A stretch of DNA of 64,000 bases from Psoroptes ovis (GCA_002943765.1 PQWQ01000001.1:1054001-1118000), one strand, 5' to 3'; positions 49,673 to 63,768 are shown, numbered from the stretch's first letter. Numbers and translations: made by a program. The notes: generated from the sequence alone by a model not told the origin.

Positions 49673-50731
49673 TTATTGTTGTATTTGTTCTTCATTTTTA
49701 TTAGATTTTTCATCACTAATAATCCCTTCACGTTCAAATCGTAATTCTTCTTCATTCGGTGGTTCAGGTATTGGATCACGTATGAATGTTTTGTAAATTG
49801 ATTGTTTTGGTGGCAGCCAATCTGGTATAATTTTTCCATGTAAACGCCAACGACCATTTGTATCGGAAATATTTTTTTCAAACACAACATATTCTAATAC
49901 ATCTTTGACAAGATTACTACTGCCATACATTAAATGACCGAAACGATCATAAATGGCCAATATTTGTCTTGTATTCATACGTAGGGTAATTTGTGCAAAC
50001 ATATTCGTTTTTTCGATCATCGATTGGGTTCGTATTTGTATTACATCTGGTATTTCATTCGCTTTGATATAATTCCATTTAATTGTTTTTCGTTCACGTT
50101 GAAATGTCATTATTGGATATGCGAATTCTGTAACATAGTCTAATAATTTTTCTTTTTCATTAGCCGCTAATAATTCATGAGCTTTAATATAAATTTTTTC
50201 AGCATCTTGAACGAATTGTGGAAGATCAAAATCATCTTCATAAGATTTTATTTTACGTAGAGCCAAAAATGATGATGTTTTTTGTTTTACATGCGTTGCT
50301 TTTTGTGCAGCTCCCTTTTTTCAATTAAAAAATTATAGAAATTTTTGAAAAAATTGCTTCAAATTCTTCAATACAAAATCTACCGTTTTAGACAGGATGG
50401 AAAATCTACCGTCACCTTCAGGCGGAACATATGGATCAAGTATTCCTTGAACAGTGGTGACAACAATAGGTTTTTCTTTATATTTTCTCGGTGGTGCAAT
50501 ACCTTTTTCTTTTAATTTCGATACATATTCTTCTGGAGTTAATTTAGTATTTGTTCTTAATTTTTCAAAATCAGGCAATTCAACTTTCAACACTTTTTTT
50601 GATCGCAGTTTACGAAATTCACCTTCGATGCCAACATTCCATGGTTTGATATTGCGTGCATAATTTATTGAATCGAGATGAAAATTTCTAATGGTGATAG
50701 CGTTTAGATGCTTGTATATTTTTAATAACAT
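49673..50731 (-). CDS. MRPL45: Mitochondrial large-subunit ribosomal protein mL45
   Basis: Two exons: 50731-50384 and 50314-49673 (phase 0, 69-base intron), giving 329 residues. The N-terminus is mitochondrial-targeting in character (MLLKIYKHLNAITIRNFH). Then come KPWNVGIEGEFRKLRSKKVLK and YVPPEGDGRFSILSKTG, the mL45 linker. The TIM44-like domain follows (ALRKIKSYEDDFDLPQFVQ, FAYPIMTF, KWNYIKANE, ITLRMNTRQILAIYDRFG, LMYGSSNLVKDVLEYVVFE, WRLHGKIIPDW). The C-terminal tail is acidic. Length and motif order match animal mL45. Role: a structural component of the mitoribosomal large subunit that helps anchor the ribosome to the inner membrane. It is head-to-head with SDE2. Confidence 0.94.
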
Positions 50732-50962
50732 TTTAAATTAAATTTTTAAAATAATTTATTTTAATTCAAAAAATTTCTTAAAATCACATGTTTTTTCGGT
50801 ACTCTCCTCTATGAACGGACCATTGCTAACACATTGCTCCACGAAATGTTTTTGTTTTTTTGTTTTTTGTTTTTTTTTTGATTAATCAAAACTTATAATC
50901 ATTAAAAACGCAATTTAAATTCGGAATTTCATCAATCTTTTTCATCGCCAAAACTTTAAAAA
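50732..50962. promoter_or_regulatory. Shared upstream region of mL45 (-) and SDE2 (+)
   Basis: 231 bases between divergent start codons. A less AT-rich core (50797-50850: CGGTACTCTCCTC, GAACGGACC, GCTCCACG) could be the initiation region. The bidirectional role is inferred from spacing only. Confidence 0.4.
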
Positions 50963-51902
50963 ATGAATATCATTTATAAATCACCATTCGATAGAAAAAT
51001 TAAAGCTTTAAATATCAATGATAAATTTATAACCATTGATAAGTTGAAGAAACAAATTCTTCACAAAGAGGTAAGAAATTTCTAAATTTTTGACATTTCC
51101 GATATCAATTTATTTTACATTCCATCATTAGAATATTCCTTGTGTGTCACTCGATTTCAATATAATCCATAATGGAAAGAAAATGATCGATAATTTCAGC
51201 GTCGACGATCTAAATGATGATATTTTTATTCACTTATCCATTTCAATATTCGGTGGTAAAGGTGGTTTTGGTTCTATGCTACGTGCAATTGGTGCACAAA
51301 TAGAAAAAACCACAAATCGTGAAGCATGTCGTGATTTAAGTGGTCGAAGATTACGAGATGTTAATGAAGAAAAACGTATAAAAGAATGGATAAAAAAGCA
51401 AGCCGACCGTAAAAAAGAAGAAGATAAAAAGAAGCGTGAGAAATTAAGAAAAATTGCAGAAGGAAATTTGCCAAGTAATTGTCAATATGATGATAATGAA
51501 TATGAAAAATTTCGTACAGAAATTCCCGAAATCATTGATGAATCAATAATGGAAGGTTTAAAGCGAAAACAAAGTACCAGTGGCAAAAATAATGCGAATA
51601 ATGATAATGAAAACAAAAGCAATAAAAGAAAATTGAAAACTGAAAATTCAACAGAATCGTCCAATTCGTCATCACCATCAACATCATCATCATCATCTGA
51701 CACAATAACTAAAAGTGATAATAGCGATAATCATAAAATTGATGATAATAATAATGGAAAAACAATGGAAAATACAAAACAATCATCATCATCATCATCA
51801 TCATTGTCATTACCACCGCCGAAAAAAATGGCAAAAAAACAGCATCAAAATCTATGGCTTGGAATAGATGTATCCGATGATTCGGATAATGATTCTGAAT
51901 AG
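50963..51902 (+). CDS. SDE2: SDE2, ubiquitin-fold processed splicing and replication-stress factor
   Basis: Two exons: 50963-51070 and 51132-51902, giving 292 residues. An N-terminal ubiquitin-like fold (residues 1-78) ends at Gly77-Gly78, followed by Lys79-Gly-Gly, the invariant GG/KGG site at which SDE2 is cleaved. Right after it is the family's most conserved block: KGGFGSMLRAIGAQIEKT, TNREACRDLSGRRLRDVN and EEKRIKEWI. The middle is a charged coiled coil (KKQADRKKEEDKKKREKLRK) and the tail is Ser/Asn-rich, ending in an acidic WLGIDVSDDSDNDSE. The human C-terminal SAP domain is not recognisable; shorter arthropod and yeast forms also lack it. Role: the released C-terminal part joins the spliceosome (yeast) or acts in PCNA-dependent replication control (human). 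Poly(A) signal at 51952. Confidence 0.94.
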
Positions 51903-54900
51903 AATTTGAATTCAAAAAAACAAAGCAAAACCCTGAAAAGCAATTTCAACAAATAAATAAAGATATACAATTTCAAATGATATGAAAATTCATCACATTA
52001 TAAAAACAAAAAAACATTTCCTGTTGTTTCATTTTATTATGTTTTATTTCTGTTCAAACTGTCTAAATAGATGACAGCTTTGAATGGGAAAAAAATACGT
52101 CAAACATCATAAAATCATCATCATTTTTTCTCCTTTATTCATAATACCAGAAGAAATAGCAAAAAAATAACAAAAAAGAAGAAAACATTGAAAACTTATT
52201 CGGTTAGAAATTCATGTTTAATTTTGAAGAAGAAACAAAAAAAAAGAATGCATTTCAACAGATTTTTTTTTATATTTGAACTGTCAAGAAATTAGATGAT
52301 GTGCATGAAATGTATTATAATAATATTATTAATGTTATTATCATTACAATGATAATAATACAACAATACATTGAATCTTGGGCTTTTTCTTCAAGATTCG
52401 CTTCAAATTGATCCCAATGAACGAAAAAAAAGAAACGCCAAACACAGAAATGTATAAAAGGCTTTTTTGAACATTCATTCATTTGTACATGATCATCATC
52501 AACAGCAACAACAACAAATATCATTGTACTTTCGATCCAAAATCATCAATCAAATTAAAAACGAGAAAGATTGGAAGTAAGAAATAAGAATCAGAAGAAA
52601 TGAATGAAAAAATCTCAATTCATTCATTTATCAAAATAAATGAATCAATCAAGCATATTATTATTATCGCTGCTCTTATTATCAACATAATACTCATGAA
52701 CATTGTTATATGGTATTGAACATTTTAATTTAAATTTTTTGGAATCTTGGAATTTACAGAATTCCATGGAAGAATTTTGCAAAAAAAAGTACAGAATTCG
52801 AAAAATTTCAATTCATTATCATTTATTACAATCAAATTGTTATTGTTAGTATGATCATCATCATCATTTCTCTTCTTATTATTATTTATCAAAAATCATT
52901 GTCATTGTTCGACGAGAAAAGAAAAAAAAACAATCTTTTTTCATAAATCAATGACTTGAATGTCATCATCATCATCATCATGATTTTCAAAGATGATTGG
53001 TTGTTTGAAAAAAAAATAAGAAAATATGTTCAATATCTATTGTGTATATCAAATGAATGATTTGAATCAAAGAATGAATGATTTGAATTCAAAAAAAAAA
53101 AAAAATAATCATATGAAACAATTCTATATAATAATACACCAACAATCATAGAATATTCTTATATATAAACATAAATGTACATTTCATATGTATGATGATG
53201 TAATGTTTCAAAAAGAATGGAAAAAATTGACAAAAAAAAATTTAATTCTAATTTGATATAAAAAAAAAATAGGAAAAACGAAAAGAATTCCATACATCAC
53301 TATTATTATTATTATTTTGAATCTTGTGTTTATCAAATAAACATAAAACATTTCAATGTGATTCTTTCATTCATTTTGTTGTATCATAAAATTTTATATA
53401 TAAATAATTCTTTGAATATATGTCTATGTCTACTTGCATGCATGCATTTTCTGTTTTTTTTTTTTTCTCATCGGTTATATAATAAATTGAGTTCTTCGAT
53501 TCATTTTCATTTTATTCTAGTTTTTATTTCGGCGAAATGAATTCTTCATTCATTCATTCCATCCATCCATTCATTCATTAGATGCATGAATCCTATCGGC
53601 GTTGTTGTTGTCGTCCAAGTCCAAGAGCCAAAAGCTCCAAAAACAAAATCGTCCAAAGCAAATTGGCAAAATTTTCATTTCACTTTTTTCATTTTAGGTT
53701 TATTCTTTTGGTGATTTAAAGTTTCTATTCCATTCATTTATTCATTGATGATTCATATTCTCAAATATTTTTTTTTTCATGGTTAACTTCAGTATAAAAC
53801 TCGTATATATCAATGTGTGTGTATGTTCACCATTATTCTAGGTTGTTAAACACATCAGTTTTTTTTTTATTTGTTTCTATTTGTTTGTGTATGTCATATA
53901 TAATTTGTATTATTCTTCATTATATTCAAATATTGTCATTCATGTGATCATTTAATTTGATTTTTTTTTTTTTTGAAATTGAAATTGAAAAATAAATAAA
54001 TAAATGAATAAATTTTCCAAAGAGAATTATCAAAAGATATAAATATTAACGAACTGAACGAATAAGCCAAATGACCAAAGAAAAAAATTTCAAAAAACTT
54101 CAAGTTTTTTTTTCTATAGCCTCAAATTCAAAATTGAAATAAATTTAAATTTAAATTTATGTACGACGTCGACCAAAAATCTGTGTTTTGTGTTGGTTTG
54201 TGTTCTTCTGTGTTTTTGTTTTTATTTTTCATTTTTTCAGTTATCTTAATTTGTTCCAATTATCATTAATATTTCTATTATTATTATTATTATCATAAAT
54301 TGTTTGTTTTGGTGTATGTGTTTCAAGATTTAAAATAATGAAAATTTTACATTTTCACAAACGATAATAAATTCTAATAAGTTTTTTTTCCTGAATTCAA
54401 TTTAATTTAATTGTCCATTGTTTATATTTCAATTTGTATCTATTTTTTTTCTAAAAATTCTTCTATTTAAAAAATTATATAAAAATGTTTGAAAATTCAA
54501 TTTAAAATCGGTGAAATTTGAATTTAGTAAAATTTGAAATTAATTACGAATCATGATATGAGAGAATGAAATATTCAAATATTCAAATTTACTATTGTTC
54601 AAATTCAATTTAGTTTAGTTTCAATTTAACTTGATTAAATTTTGTTTAAATTTAACTAAATTAAATGATAATTTAAACAATAAAATTCAATAAAATTATC
54701 ATCATATTTATCCATCCATCGTATTTAAATTTGTTTATATACAATCGTTCCAAGTAAACATGAATGAATATGAATAAATATAAATCTAAATATGTTTCTA
54801 ATCATAAATGATAATGATGATGATGATGATGTTTGTTTAAAACAAATAATAAAATAATAATAAATAATAAAACAAAAACAAATAAATGAAACAAACATTC

Positions 54901-57900
54901 ATTTTTATCTCCGTATATTTATTTTTCTGTTTGTTTGTTTGTTTGTTTAATTCGTACTTCAAATTCAAATAATAATAATAATAATGATAATGATAATAAT
55001 GAAAATATCAATCATCGATGCTTAAGGCATATTTGATCGATTTTATTTTATTTTTTGAAAAATTTATTTATTTTCAACAAAATACGTTTTTGTGTGTGTT
55101 TCATATTTTTTTTTTCAATATTTTTCCAGTATTTTCTTCGAATAAATAAATAATTTCTTATGCGGCCAATGTGTACTTGTTGTGTTTGTGTGTTTGTTTG
55201 TGATCATGTCCATGTCTTAGTGTAGTAAATACGTGGTTAGATTGCCTTGAAAATTGATCAAGATGAATATTTATTACTTGATGGCTTTGATGGTGATGGC
55301 GATGATTATGATGACAACGAATAACATTGAAAGATATTAACTAAACTCGAGTGTGTTTGTGTGTTTTAATCTTCAGAAAATTCGGTGTTTACGCGGTTGA
55401 ATTTTGTACTTGTGATTATTTGTTTTAAAAACAAGAGAGAAAAATCAAATTAATCGATTGATTATTATTATTAATATCGTTGAATGCAATGAATGGTGTT
55501 TCACACCATTCAAACAGGTATTTTGAATGAATCTATGATCATCGATATCGTCGATTGGTTTCGAGCACTGCTGCACCATGTGCAGCAGCAGCAGCAGCAC
55601 CATCATTACCAGCATTAATAGTAGCAATATCATCATCATTAAACACCTTTTTTGATCGGTGATGATCATAAAACTAGATAAATGCATCCATACATAATCA
55701 TATATTGGAATCAATATAAAAAGAGAAACACGATGACCATGTCCAAGTACATTCGAAATTCATTCGAAATAATTTTCGAAAATCCATGTAGAGAGAGGTA
55801 CGCAATTGAATAAATATCATCCAATCATTGATTCAATAATTTTTATGAACGTATCAACTTTGAATCAAGTAAAAAAAAATCAAAGAAATTAATTTAGTTT
55901 CTTCAGTTAATCAATCCAACTCCAACATCGTCAATGCTGATGATGATTAAAGAGAAATAAATTCAAATGATAATTTTATGCTTTAAATTCATAATTCGTC
56001 GTTATTTTTCCATCATTTACCACCAACAAGAAGCAAAAATAAAATTATGATCACACCACCACCACCATCATTATCATCAAGAACAAGATTAAGATGGTGA
56101 TCGTAAATAAGAGAGAAAAAGCTAAAACGTTAAATATATTGAATATACTCGAAATATACATGTATCACAATGTTTATTAAGAAATGAATCATTAATTAAT
56201 TAATAAATTAAATATTTTGTTTCTTGAATTATCTACGAAAATTGGAGAAAAATTATTCATTCATTCATTCATTTACTAAGAGTTGTTTATCCATTTTTTT
56301 TTTTTTTTTTTTTGAATTTCGATGACTCAAAAATAAGAAATAATTGCCAAGTATTTTTAAATACAAATATTAATAAATATTTACCTGTACCATTTACAAA
56401 ATAATTAATATAATTTATCAAATTGAAATATTTCAAATTTTGAACCAAATAAGAGCAAAACTCATAAATTAAGCCGTATATCTCCAATAAAATATTTCAT
56501 GCACCAACTAAATTCTTGTCAATTATTTTCATTGCCCGAAAACGTCTTGTTTATCAATTAAAAACACGAAAATTTAAATGAATAATCAAAGCAATATTTC
56601 AACGATTCGTTTAAATGTTGCTTGTCGTTACCGTGTTAGTGCATGTATGTTCAATGTGTGTGTGTGTGCAGTTGAAATTTGCAGTGAAATCAAAAGAAAA
56701 AATTTACAAAATTTTCAAATAAACAAACGAAAACTAATTTAAAATAATAAATCTAATCACAAAAAATAAACAAAAAACGATCAACATTAACATTTATTGA
56801 ATGCAAATATACATACGAATTTAGCCACCAAAACACTATTCAACCATTTACCATCATCGACATCAACAACAACATCGACTTCATCTTCTTGTTCTTGATC
56901 AACATCAGCATTAACATCATCATTCAAACGTATCCAAACAAACAAATACACATTTACATTTTATTCATCATTTACAATTTGTTAACTCTGTCGATAGCAA
57001 AGTAAACAATTTCTCCCGTTTAACATCATCAGCATCAACATCAACAACATTTACTTGCCAATGATTCAAAGATCATCATCATCATCATCATCATCGATGC
57101 ATTAAAACATGTATTAACGAGAATAATCGTATCATATCAAACGATTACACACATATAATCAGCACATATTGTCGTCAGTAATAACAGCATCGTATTTATT
57201 TACATATATTACGTTTGTGTTTACCATAATTTACGATTTGAAATTTTTTGGATTAAACTTAAAACAAAACGAAAATATACATTTAAAATTAATCTATTTG
57301 TATCATATATATATATATGTCTGTATGTATCCATACGGGTTTGTGTTTGTGTGCCTTTGTATAACGATATTTTTAATCATTTAACCATTTAAAAAGTGTT
57401 AAAAGTGTCATTTCACTTCTAAATACATTGATAGCATATATCACATCGTCTGGATTATCATCATCATTACCTTAATCATCATCCAAATTGATTATCAACA
57501 AATTATCTATGAATTATCAAATGAACAACGATACAATTTCAATTTTCAATTCATCGTCAATCGCTGCAGCTCAATGATTTGACTGAAATTCATTCCTTTA
57601 AAATTAAAAATTAAAAATTTTCAATCATTATTTTCTATTTAAAATAAATGTTTTCTTCTTGAAATAACAACAACAAAGATATAATCACATCATTTTCAGC
57701 TCATCATTTGAATGGTGCTTTTGAATTCTTTGAATCGTAAAATTTCTTATTAATCATAATAATAATAATTGTGTAATAACAATTATCAGATTTCAAGACT
57801 CCAAAAACTCCAAGGAAAAAAAAGTGAAAATATTCCATGAATTTTTCGTTTTCTGATTGTATAATTTATTTTTGAATTTTACTTAAAATTCTTCGGATTT

Positions 57901-60582
57901 TTTATTTTTCGAAAATAGAAATTAGTGAAATCAATTAAATCGGTGCATTTGTGCATGATTTGGCCAATATTTTGATTGATTATTCCTTGTGTATATTCAA
58001 ATGTGTTTACATGTGTCTGTGCAGTCGAATATTTTGTTCTAAAATTCTTCAAATTTTCTTCAAATTTTAATTAAAAAAAACCGAAAAAATTTCTGTGAAT
58101 TTTCAAAATTTAATAAATTTTACTGTTTCCACCCCATATTCATAAATATTGAATTGAAAATCAATTAATCATTTAATTAATTAATGAATTTTTTCCATTT
58201 TTTCATTCATCAATTGTAACCACACAAAAGTTTAATGAAAATAAAATAAACAAGAATAAATTCTTCAAATTCTTCAAATCTTTTAAAAATTGAATAAAAG
58301 CGCCCTTTCCACATTGAATGACTGAAAAAAATGAATGAATGAATGAATGAATAAACCAAGAATTTTCAACGAAAGCTTCAACATAAAAGTTCAAATGTGC
58401 CAATTACTTATGATTAATATTAATTTGTAATTATAATTTAGAAAAAATAAGAATAATAATCATATTATTCATTGAATCTAACCAGGAAAAATACTGAATT
58501 TTTAAATTAAATCAAGTTTACCATTACCACATCATTCAATTGTTTGTTTGTTTGTTTGTTTTTTTCTTCAAAAACATTTCATTGAAATATTTTCAACGAT
58601 TCAACATTGAAATATTTCCATCTTTTCCTTGAGAGAAGAATTATTTGCAAAAAAAAAAAATCTGTATTAAATTACATCATCCATTAACATTTTTTGTTTG
58701 TTTGTTTGTTATTTGAATCAGATTACATGTTTTTCATATTTCATTTTTATTTATGTAATTTTCATATATATTTATTATTTTAAAAGAAAATTTGGAAAAA
58801 AAACAAAACAAAAACTCATCATCATCATCATTCCGTTTCTTCTGTGTAATTTTTCGTTTAGTGATTTCAATTCTTCAACCGATTCTTCATTGTTTTCAAC
58901 CAAACATTTTTCCATTTCTCCATTATTCCGTAAAAATTCATCTGATAATAATAAAGAATTCTATCAACGATCATATAACGTTCATGTTGTGTATATGTTT
59001 TTCATTTCGGTATCATCTAATGATAACTGTTTTTTTTTATTTTATTTTGACTCATTTTCATTTCAAAATGAATCAGTAATTTTATGAATTTCATTTATAT
59101 ATTTATCATTATTTATGATTTATATGGAATATAAATGAATGACAGACACACACATTTTTTTTTGTTGGTCATATTGATATATTTTGAACAGTGAATAACC
59201 ATTGATAATCACAGAAAAACATTGATAATAATAACGATTTGGAAAAAAGCATTAACACAAAAAAATCCGAAACAAAAATCACAAATCAAATTATTATTTT
59301 TATTATTATTGACATTAACATTAATGATTGATTATGTTTTAATGAATAAATAATAATAGTTATAATCATCATTATTAATATTACGATCATAATCGATTAT
59401 CATTATTATCATCATCATAATCATCATTGAATCATTATTCTTTCGGACTCATCATCCTCCAAATTCATTCTAATTCAAACAATTATCATCATTCGAGATA
59501 AATGAATGATATTTTTCCTGTTTTTGTATTGTTGCATTGTTTATGATTTCAAAAACAAAAAAAAAAAACAATATAAATCTTCACATTCATTTATCGTATA
59601 TCACAAAGTATCATCATCAAATTGAAACAAATCAAATCAAATCAAATTGAATTAAACTGAATTAAATCAAATCAAATTCATTTGAATAATAGATCCATTC
59701 ATTCATTGTTAATGTTACATATAAATAAATGATTGAATTCACATTTGAATTGAATATTGAATCTTTTCCGATTTCATTGATTGATTGATTGATTGATTGA
59801 TTGATCGATTGATTTTGTGCACAATTTTTTTTTTTAATATTCAATCGTTGAGTTATTCTCGGATATGTCTATTTTCAACTGTCTATGATTTATACATAAA
59901 TATACAATATACAATTGTGAATAATGAATATATATTGAATGAATCTATTTATATTCTATAAAAATATTTCCATGTCAATCATTTAATTGGGAAAATATTA
60001 ATAATTAAATAGATATTAATACATATATGACTGTCTATAAATATATGAATTAATCATTGTTATTATTATTATTATTACTCTACACCATTATTATTATCGT
60101 TGATGACCATTGGTGCCTAGAAAATTATCAAAATAACCAGCCAACCAAACAACTAACCAACCAGACAAACCGAAAAAAAAATCAATTATCTCGTATTTTA
60201 TTTCATTTCATCTTTTTTTTTTCTAATTAAATTTTGGAAAATTATCATCAACCAAATAACAATAATCGATAAATAATTCAATTGAATTGAAACATTGTCA
60301 AAAAAAAAAAAAAAAAAATTTCGGGTCATTCAAACCACATCAAAAATAGAGGAAGAATAACAAACCAAATCCAAACAAACAAAAAATTATTCTTCATTCA
60401 TTCAATTCAATTCAATTCAAAATTCAATGAAGAATTTATAATTACAATTCGTCATTATACTCATTATTTCTATCAAACAAATAAACGAAATAAATAAATA
60501 CAAATACGAATAAATAAATAATCCTTTAAATAATAATAATAATAATAATAACGAATAGAATAAAAAAAAATCAATCAATAAA
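51903..60582. other. 8.7-kb gene-poor region upstream of the globin gene
   Basis: No coding region is supported on either strand. The sequence is strongly AT-rich, with CAT/ATC triplet clusters, FOX/homeobox-like AT words too common to be informative, a CAG cluster (55579-55600), TTTG repeats (54930-54950, 58540-58562) and a (GATT)n run (59777-59812). It could contain 5' noncoding exons of the globin gene. Confidence 0.5.
59777..59812. repeat. (GATT)n tandem repeat
   Basis: Seven or so copies of GATT, one altered to GATC, about 36 bases. A simple sequence repeat. Confidence 0.85.
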
Positions 60583-63500
60583 ATGGGTTGCCCATTAAGC
60601 AAAAATGTTGATGATTCGGATCGTAATAATAGAAAAAATTCAAATGATCCATTTAAAAATGAAGAAAATATTGGTAATAAAACTATTGATCCTAGACTTC
60701 CATTGACTGTGAAACAAAAATTTAATTTATCAAAATCATGGAAAGGAATTTCAAGAGAAATGGAAATGACAGGCGTATTAATGTTTGTCAAGTGAGTAAT
60801 ATTCTAAGTTTAATTTTCAATTTTCAATTTATTTTTGTTTATTTATTTATTCTCATTTCATTTTGCTTATTATTATTATTATTTGTTGGATAAAGTTCAT
60901 TTATTTTTATTAATATTAAAATAAAATATCATTATTTCTAGCCAATTTGATGCTTACAATTTTACAAGATTTACTCTCTTGATAATAATAATAATAATAT
61001 GAATTCAATCAACAAATAAACAAACAGGAAAAAAATATATTTCTAAAAATCTAAAATGTAAATAATCAACAAAATTTAGAATCCAAATAATAATAATAAT
61101 AATAATAATAATCCAACCAGTGTGGGTTCAAGTGTGTTTTTTTTTTCGTAGAACATTGACAGTAATAACAACTTAATTTAATGTTAATTATTCCAAATCT
61201 TAATTTAAAAGAAAAAAAATCCTAGAATTAAACTAATTGAAAATTTGAAAATTGAAATAAATTAAGATATTATTGAAAGAAAATCAAATATGGAATATCT
61301 AAATGATTGGCAAATAATGAAAGATTGAATTTAAAAAAATTTAAGAATTAAGAATTTGAAAATTTGAAAATTTAGAAATTTAAGAATTAAGAATTTAAGA
61401 ATTAGGAATTTTTCAATTTTTGTTTTTCGATTTAAATTTTTATATTTATTTTTCAGAATCAGAAAAAATCAATGTAATATCGAGTAAATATTAGAAAAAT
61501 ATCGAGTAAATATTAGAAAAATATCGAGAAAATATAAAAAAAAATTTTCAATTTTTAATGAAGATTTGATTTCAAATAGATTTTTTTTTTTTTGAAAGAT
61601 TTATTTTATCCGATTTCTGTTTAATTTTTTAATTTTCTTCAATTTCATTTTCCTTCAATTTTAATTTCATTAAATCCATTAAATTCTTCGATTTGATAAT
61701 ATATTTTTCAATTTCTTATTTATTTATTTTTTAATTTTTGATTTAAAAAAAAAAAAAAAAAACAACGAACATTATCAATTAATTAATTGATCAATAATAG
61801 ATTGTTTGAAGAAACGCCTGAATTATTAAATTTATTTACAAAATTTCAAGAATTAAAAACAAAAGATAGCCAATTAAAAAGTATGGAATTAGCTGAACAT
61901 GCAACCAAAGTGATGGCAAATCTAGATGAAATGATCAACGGTTTAGATGATATGGATTATTTTTTTCATCATTTACATAATTTAGGAAAATTTCATCGAA
62001 AAATACCCGGTTTTAAGAAGGAAAATTTTCTTGTATGTATTCAATTATTCACATTTTACTCAATTTTTCATATTGATTTTATTGATTTTTCCACATTTAA
62101 TCCTTTTTTTTTGATGATAACTCTTTTATTACTTAATGATATTCACCAAAAATATCTTTCAAACTCATTTTAACTTTATTTTGAATCAATTTTATTTTTT
62201 TAAATATTTTTATGACGCTATTACCAAATGTTATTATCATTATTGTCGATCAAGATATTGATCGATGTTTTTTATTATCATTTTTGCTGCTGTTTATCAT
62301 CACTATTGTTGATGATCACCATCAATGATCATTGAATTTGAATTGAATTCTTAACATTTCATTTTTCAATTCATTCATTCATTCAATAGTCGAATTGAAG
62401 ACCGGAACTAAATGAAAACCAAAAAAAAAGAGTGAGCGAGACAAAGAGAGTTATGTATTGTTATTTACAATCAACTTTGATGATCAATGCACCATATACA
62501 CAATAAACCATTTCTATCACCACCACCAACAACAACAACAACAACACCAACTCCTTAAAAACCGAATAAAACCCGATAACAACAATAACAAGAAGTCATT
62601 TATTTTATTCTAAGCATTTACATAACATTACATTACATTTTTTATTTCTTTGGTTAATATTCGTTCATCAATGACTTTTAGTCAAATTTGATAATTCTCA
62701 TAAATTTATTATTTTTTCCTTTTCATAATTCCGTTAATAGTTTCTCATCATCAATAATCCATTTTGGACACGCCAAAATTATTGCCATTTATTTATTGTT
62801 GTTGAACAATGTTGATGTGTTTATGAATTATTATTTGAATGAATGAATGAATGAATTACTACTTTTTGCTGACGTAATTTAATGATTGAATTATCGTTGA
62901 TTATTCGGATGATTTTTGAATGATTTGAATGAATTATGGTTATAAATAGATGAATAATAGTCTTTGAATAAGAAGTAGAACGATTGAACATTTTATTAAT
63001 TTTATTATTTCTTGAGAAATGATTTTTTTTTTAAATTGAATCGATCATAAGCACACTAAGATCGATTGATTAATCAATGGTAATGGTCAAATTCATTCTC
63101 AAGAAAAGGAGTTCGCATTTTTCTCATTATCCTTTGAACATTTCTAGCATTAGTCACAGGTATTTTACATTAGGATCAGGTAGATCAGTCTTGATTTAAT
63201 TTCAATTACTTAAATCATTTAATTATGCTATTAATCGATCATTGACTTTGAATTTAGTACGAATCAATCGTACGTAATCGTAATCAAATCAAAAGAAATC
63301 AATCGATTATTTATCATATAGTCAATGATCACAAATGTAAAAAAATGGTTGAAGGATATTTTCCCCTAATCAAAATTGAATTGTTTATTTATTTATTTAA
63401 TTTGTTGAAATGAAAACAATTAGAAATCAATTTCCGTTGTCATTAACAACAACAATAACAATGATAATAATGATAATGATAGTGTCAACAATCATTTTTT

Positions 63501-63768
63501 TTGAATTGAGAATTTAATGATCCTATTTTAAATATGGCAATATTTCTCATGTTTTCATTAAAAATTTAAGAATTATCATTAATTTCATTTTCTATTTTTC
63601 TGCTTTGTTTTGTTTTAAATTTAAAAATAGAAATTAGAGAAACCATTCATTGAAGCTGTCAAAGAAGTATTACAAGATCGTTATACAGATAATATGGCAA
63701 ACATTTATGATATTATTATTAAGCTAATATTACAAACGATTGCTGAAGGTTTTGAAAAAGATTTTTAA
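60583..63768 (+). CDS. Globin-X-like haem protein with N-terminal acylation motif
   Basis: Three exons: 60583-60791, 61801-62032 and 63631-63768, giving 192 residues. It begins Met-Gly-Cys-Pro-Leu-Ser-Lys: Gly2 fits N-myristoylation and Cys3 palmitoylation, as described for membrane-bound globin X. After a roughly 38-residue charged extension comes the globin fold: LTVKQKFNLSKSWKGI (helix A), GVLMFVKLFEETPELLNLF (B/C), Phe85 at CD1, distal His103 (E7, in LAEHATKVM), proximal His135 (F8, in LGKFHRKI) and helices G/H (FIEAVKEVL...). Both haem-binding histidines are present. Globin introns are usually at B12.2 and G7.0; here exon 1 ends in helix B and exon 2 before helix G, matching those ancestral positions. 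Likely role: redox or signalling at the membrane rather than bulk oxygen transport. A neuroglobin-like assignment is the alternative. Confidence 0.9.
60792..61800 (+). other. Globin intron 1 (1009 bases)
   Basis: Donor GTGAGT, acceptor AATAG. It contains TTA/AAT repeats (60861-60876, 61086-61110), degenerate AAGAATT repeats and a 22-base tandem repeat at 61477-61539. No gene was seen. Confidence 0.8.
61477..61539. repeat. 22-base tandem repeat, about 2.9 copies
   Basis: Unit ATATCGAGTAAATATTAGAA plus AA: two exact copies (61477-61498, 61499-61520) and a third degenerate copy to 61539, inside globin intron 1. Confidence 0.85.
62033..63630 (+). other. Globin intron 2 (1598 bases)
   Basis: Donor GTATGT, acceptor AATAG. 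AT-rich with CAACAA (62522-62550) and GAATGA repeats; no nested gene recognised. Confidence 0.75.

Noticed and set aside
53358..53540. Plus-strand 60-residue frame
   Set aside because: Low-complexity Phe/Leu/Ile translation of T-rich DNA.
55445..55714. Minus-strand frame with a hydrophobic Leu/Met run
   Set aside because: The hydrophobic run comes from CAT/CAG repeats; no start context, splice partners or homology recognised.
57169..57384. Plus-strand frame with membrane-like segments
   Set aside because: AT-rich DNA readily encodes Phe/Ile/Tyr runs; no conserved motif or neighbouring exon.
59777..59812. Regular GATT array considered as a CRISPR-like or satellite array
   Set aside because: Unit of 4 bases without spacers; a plain microsatellite.
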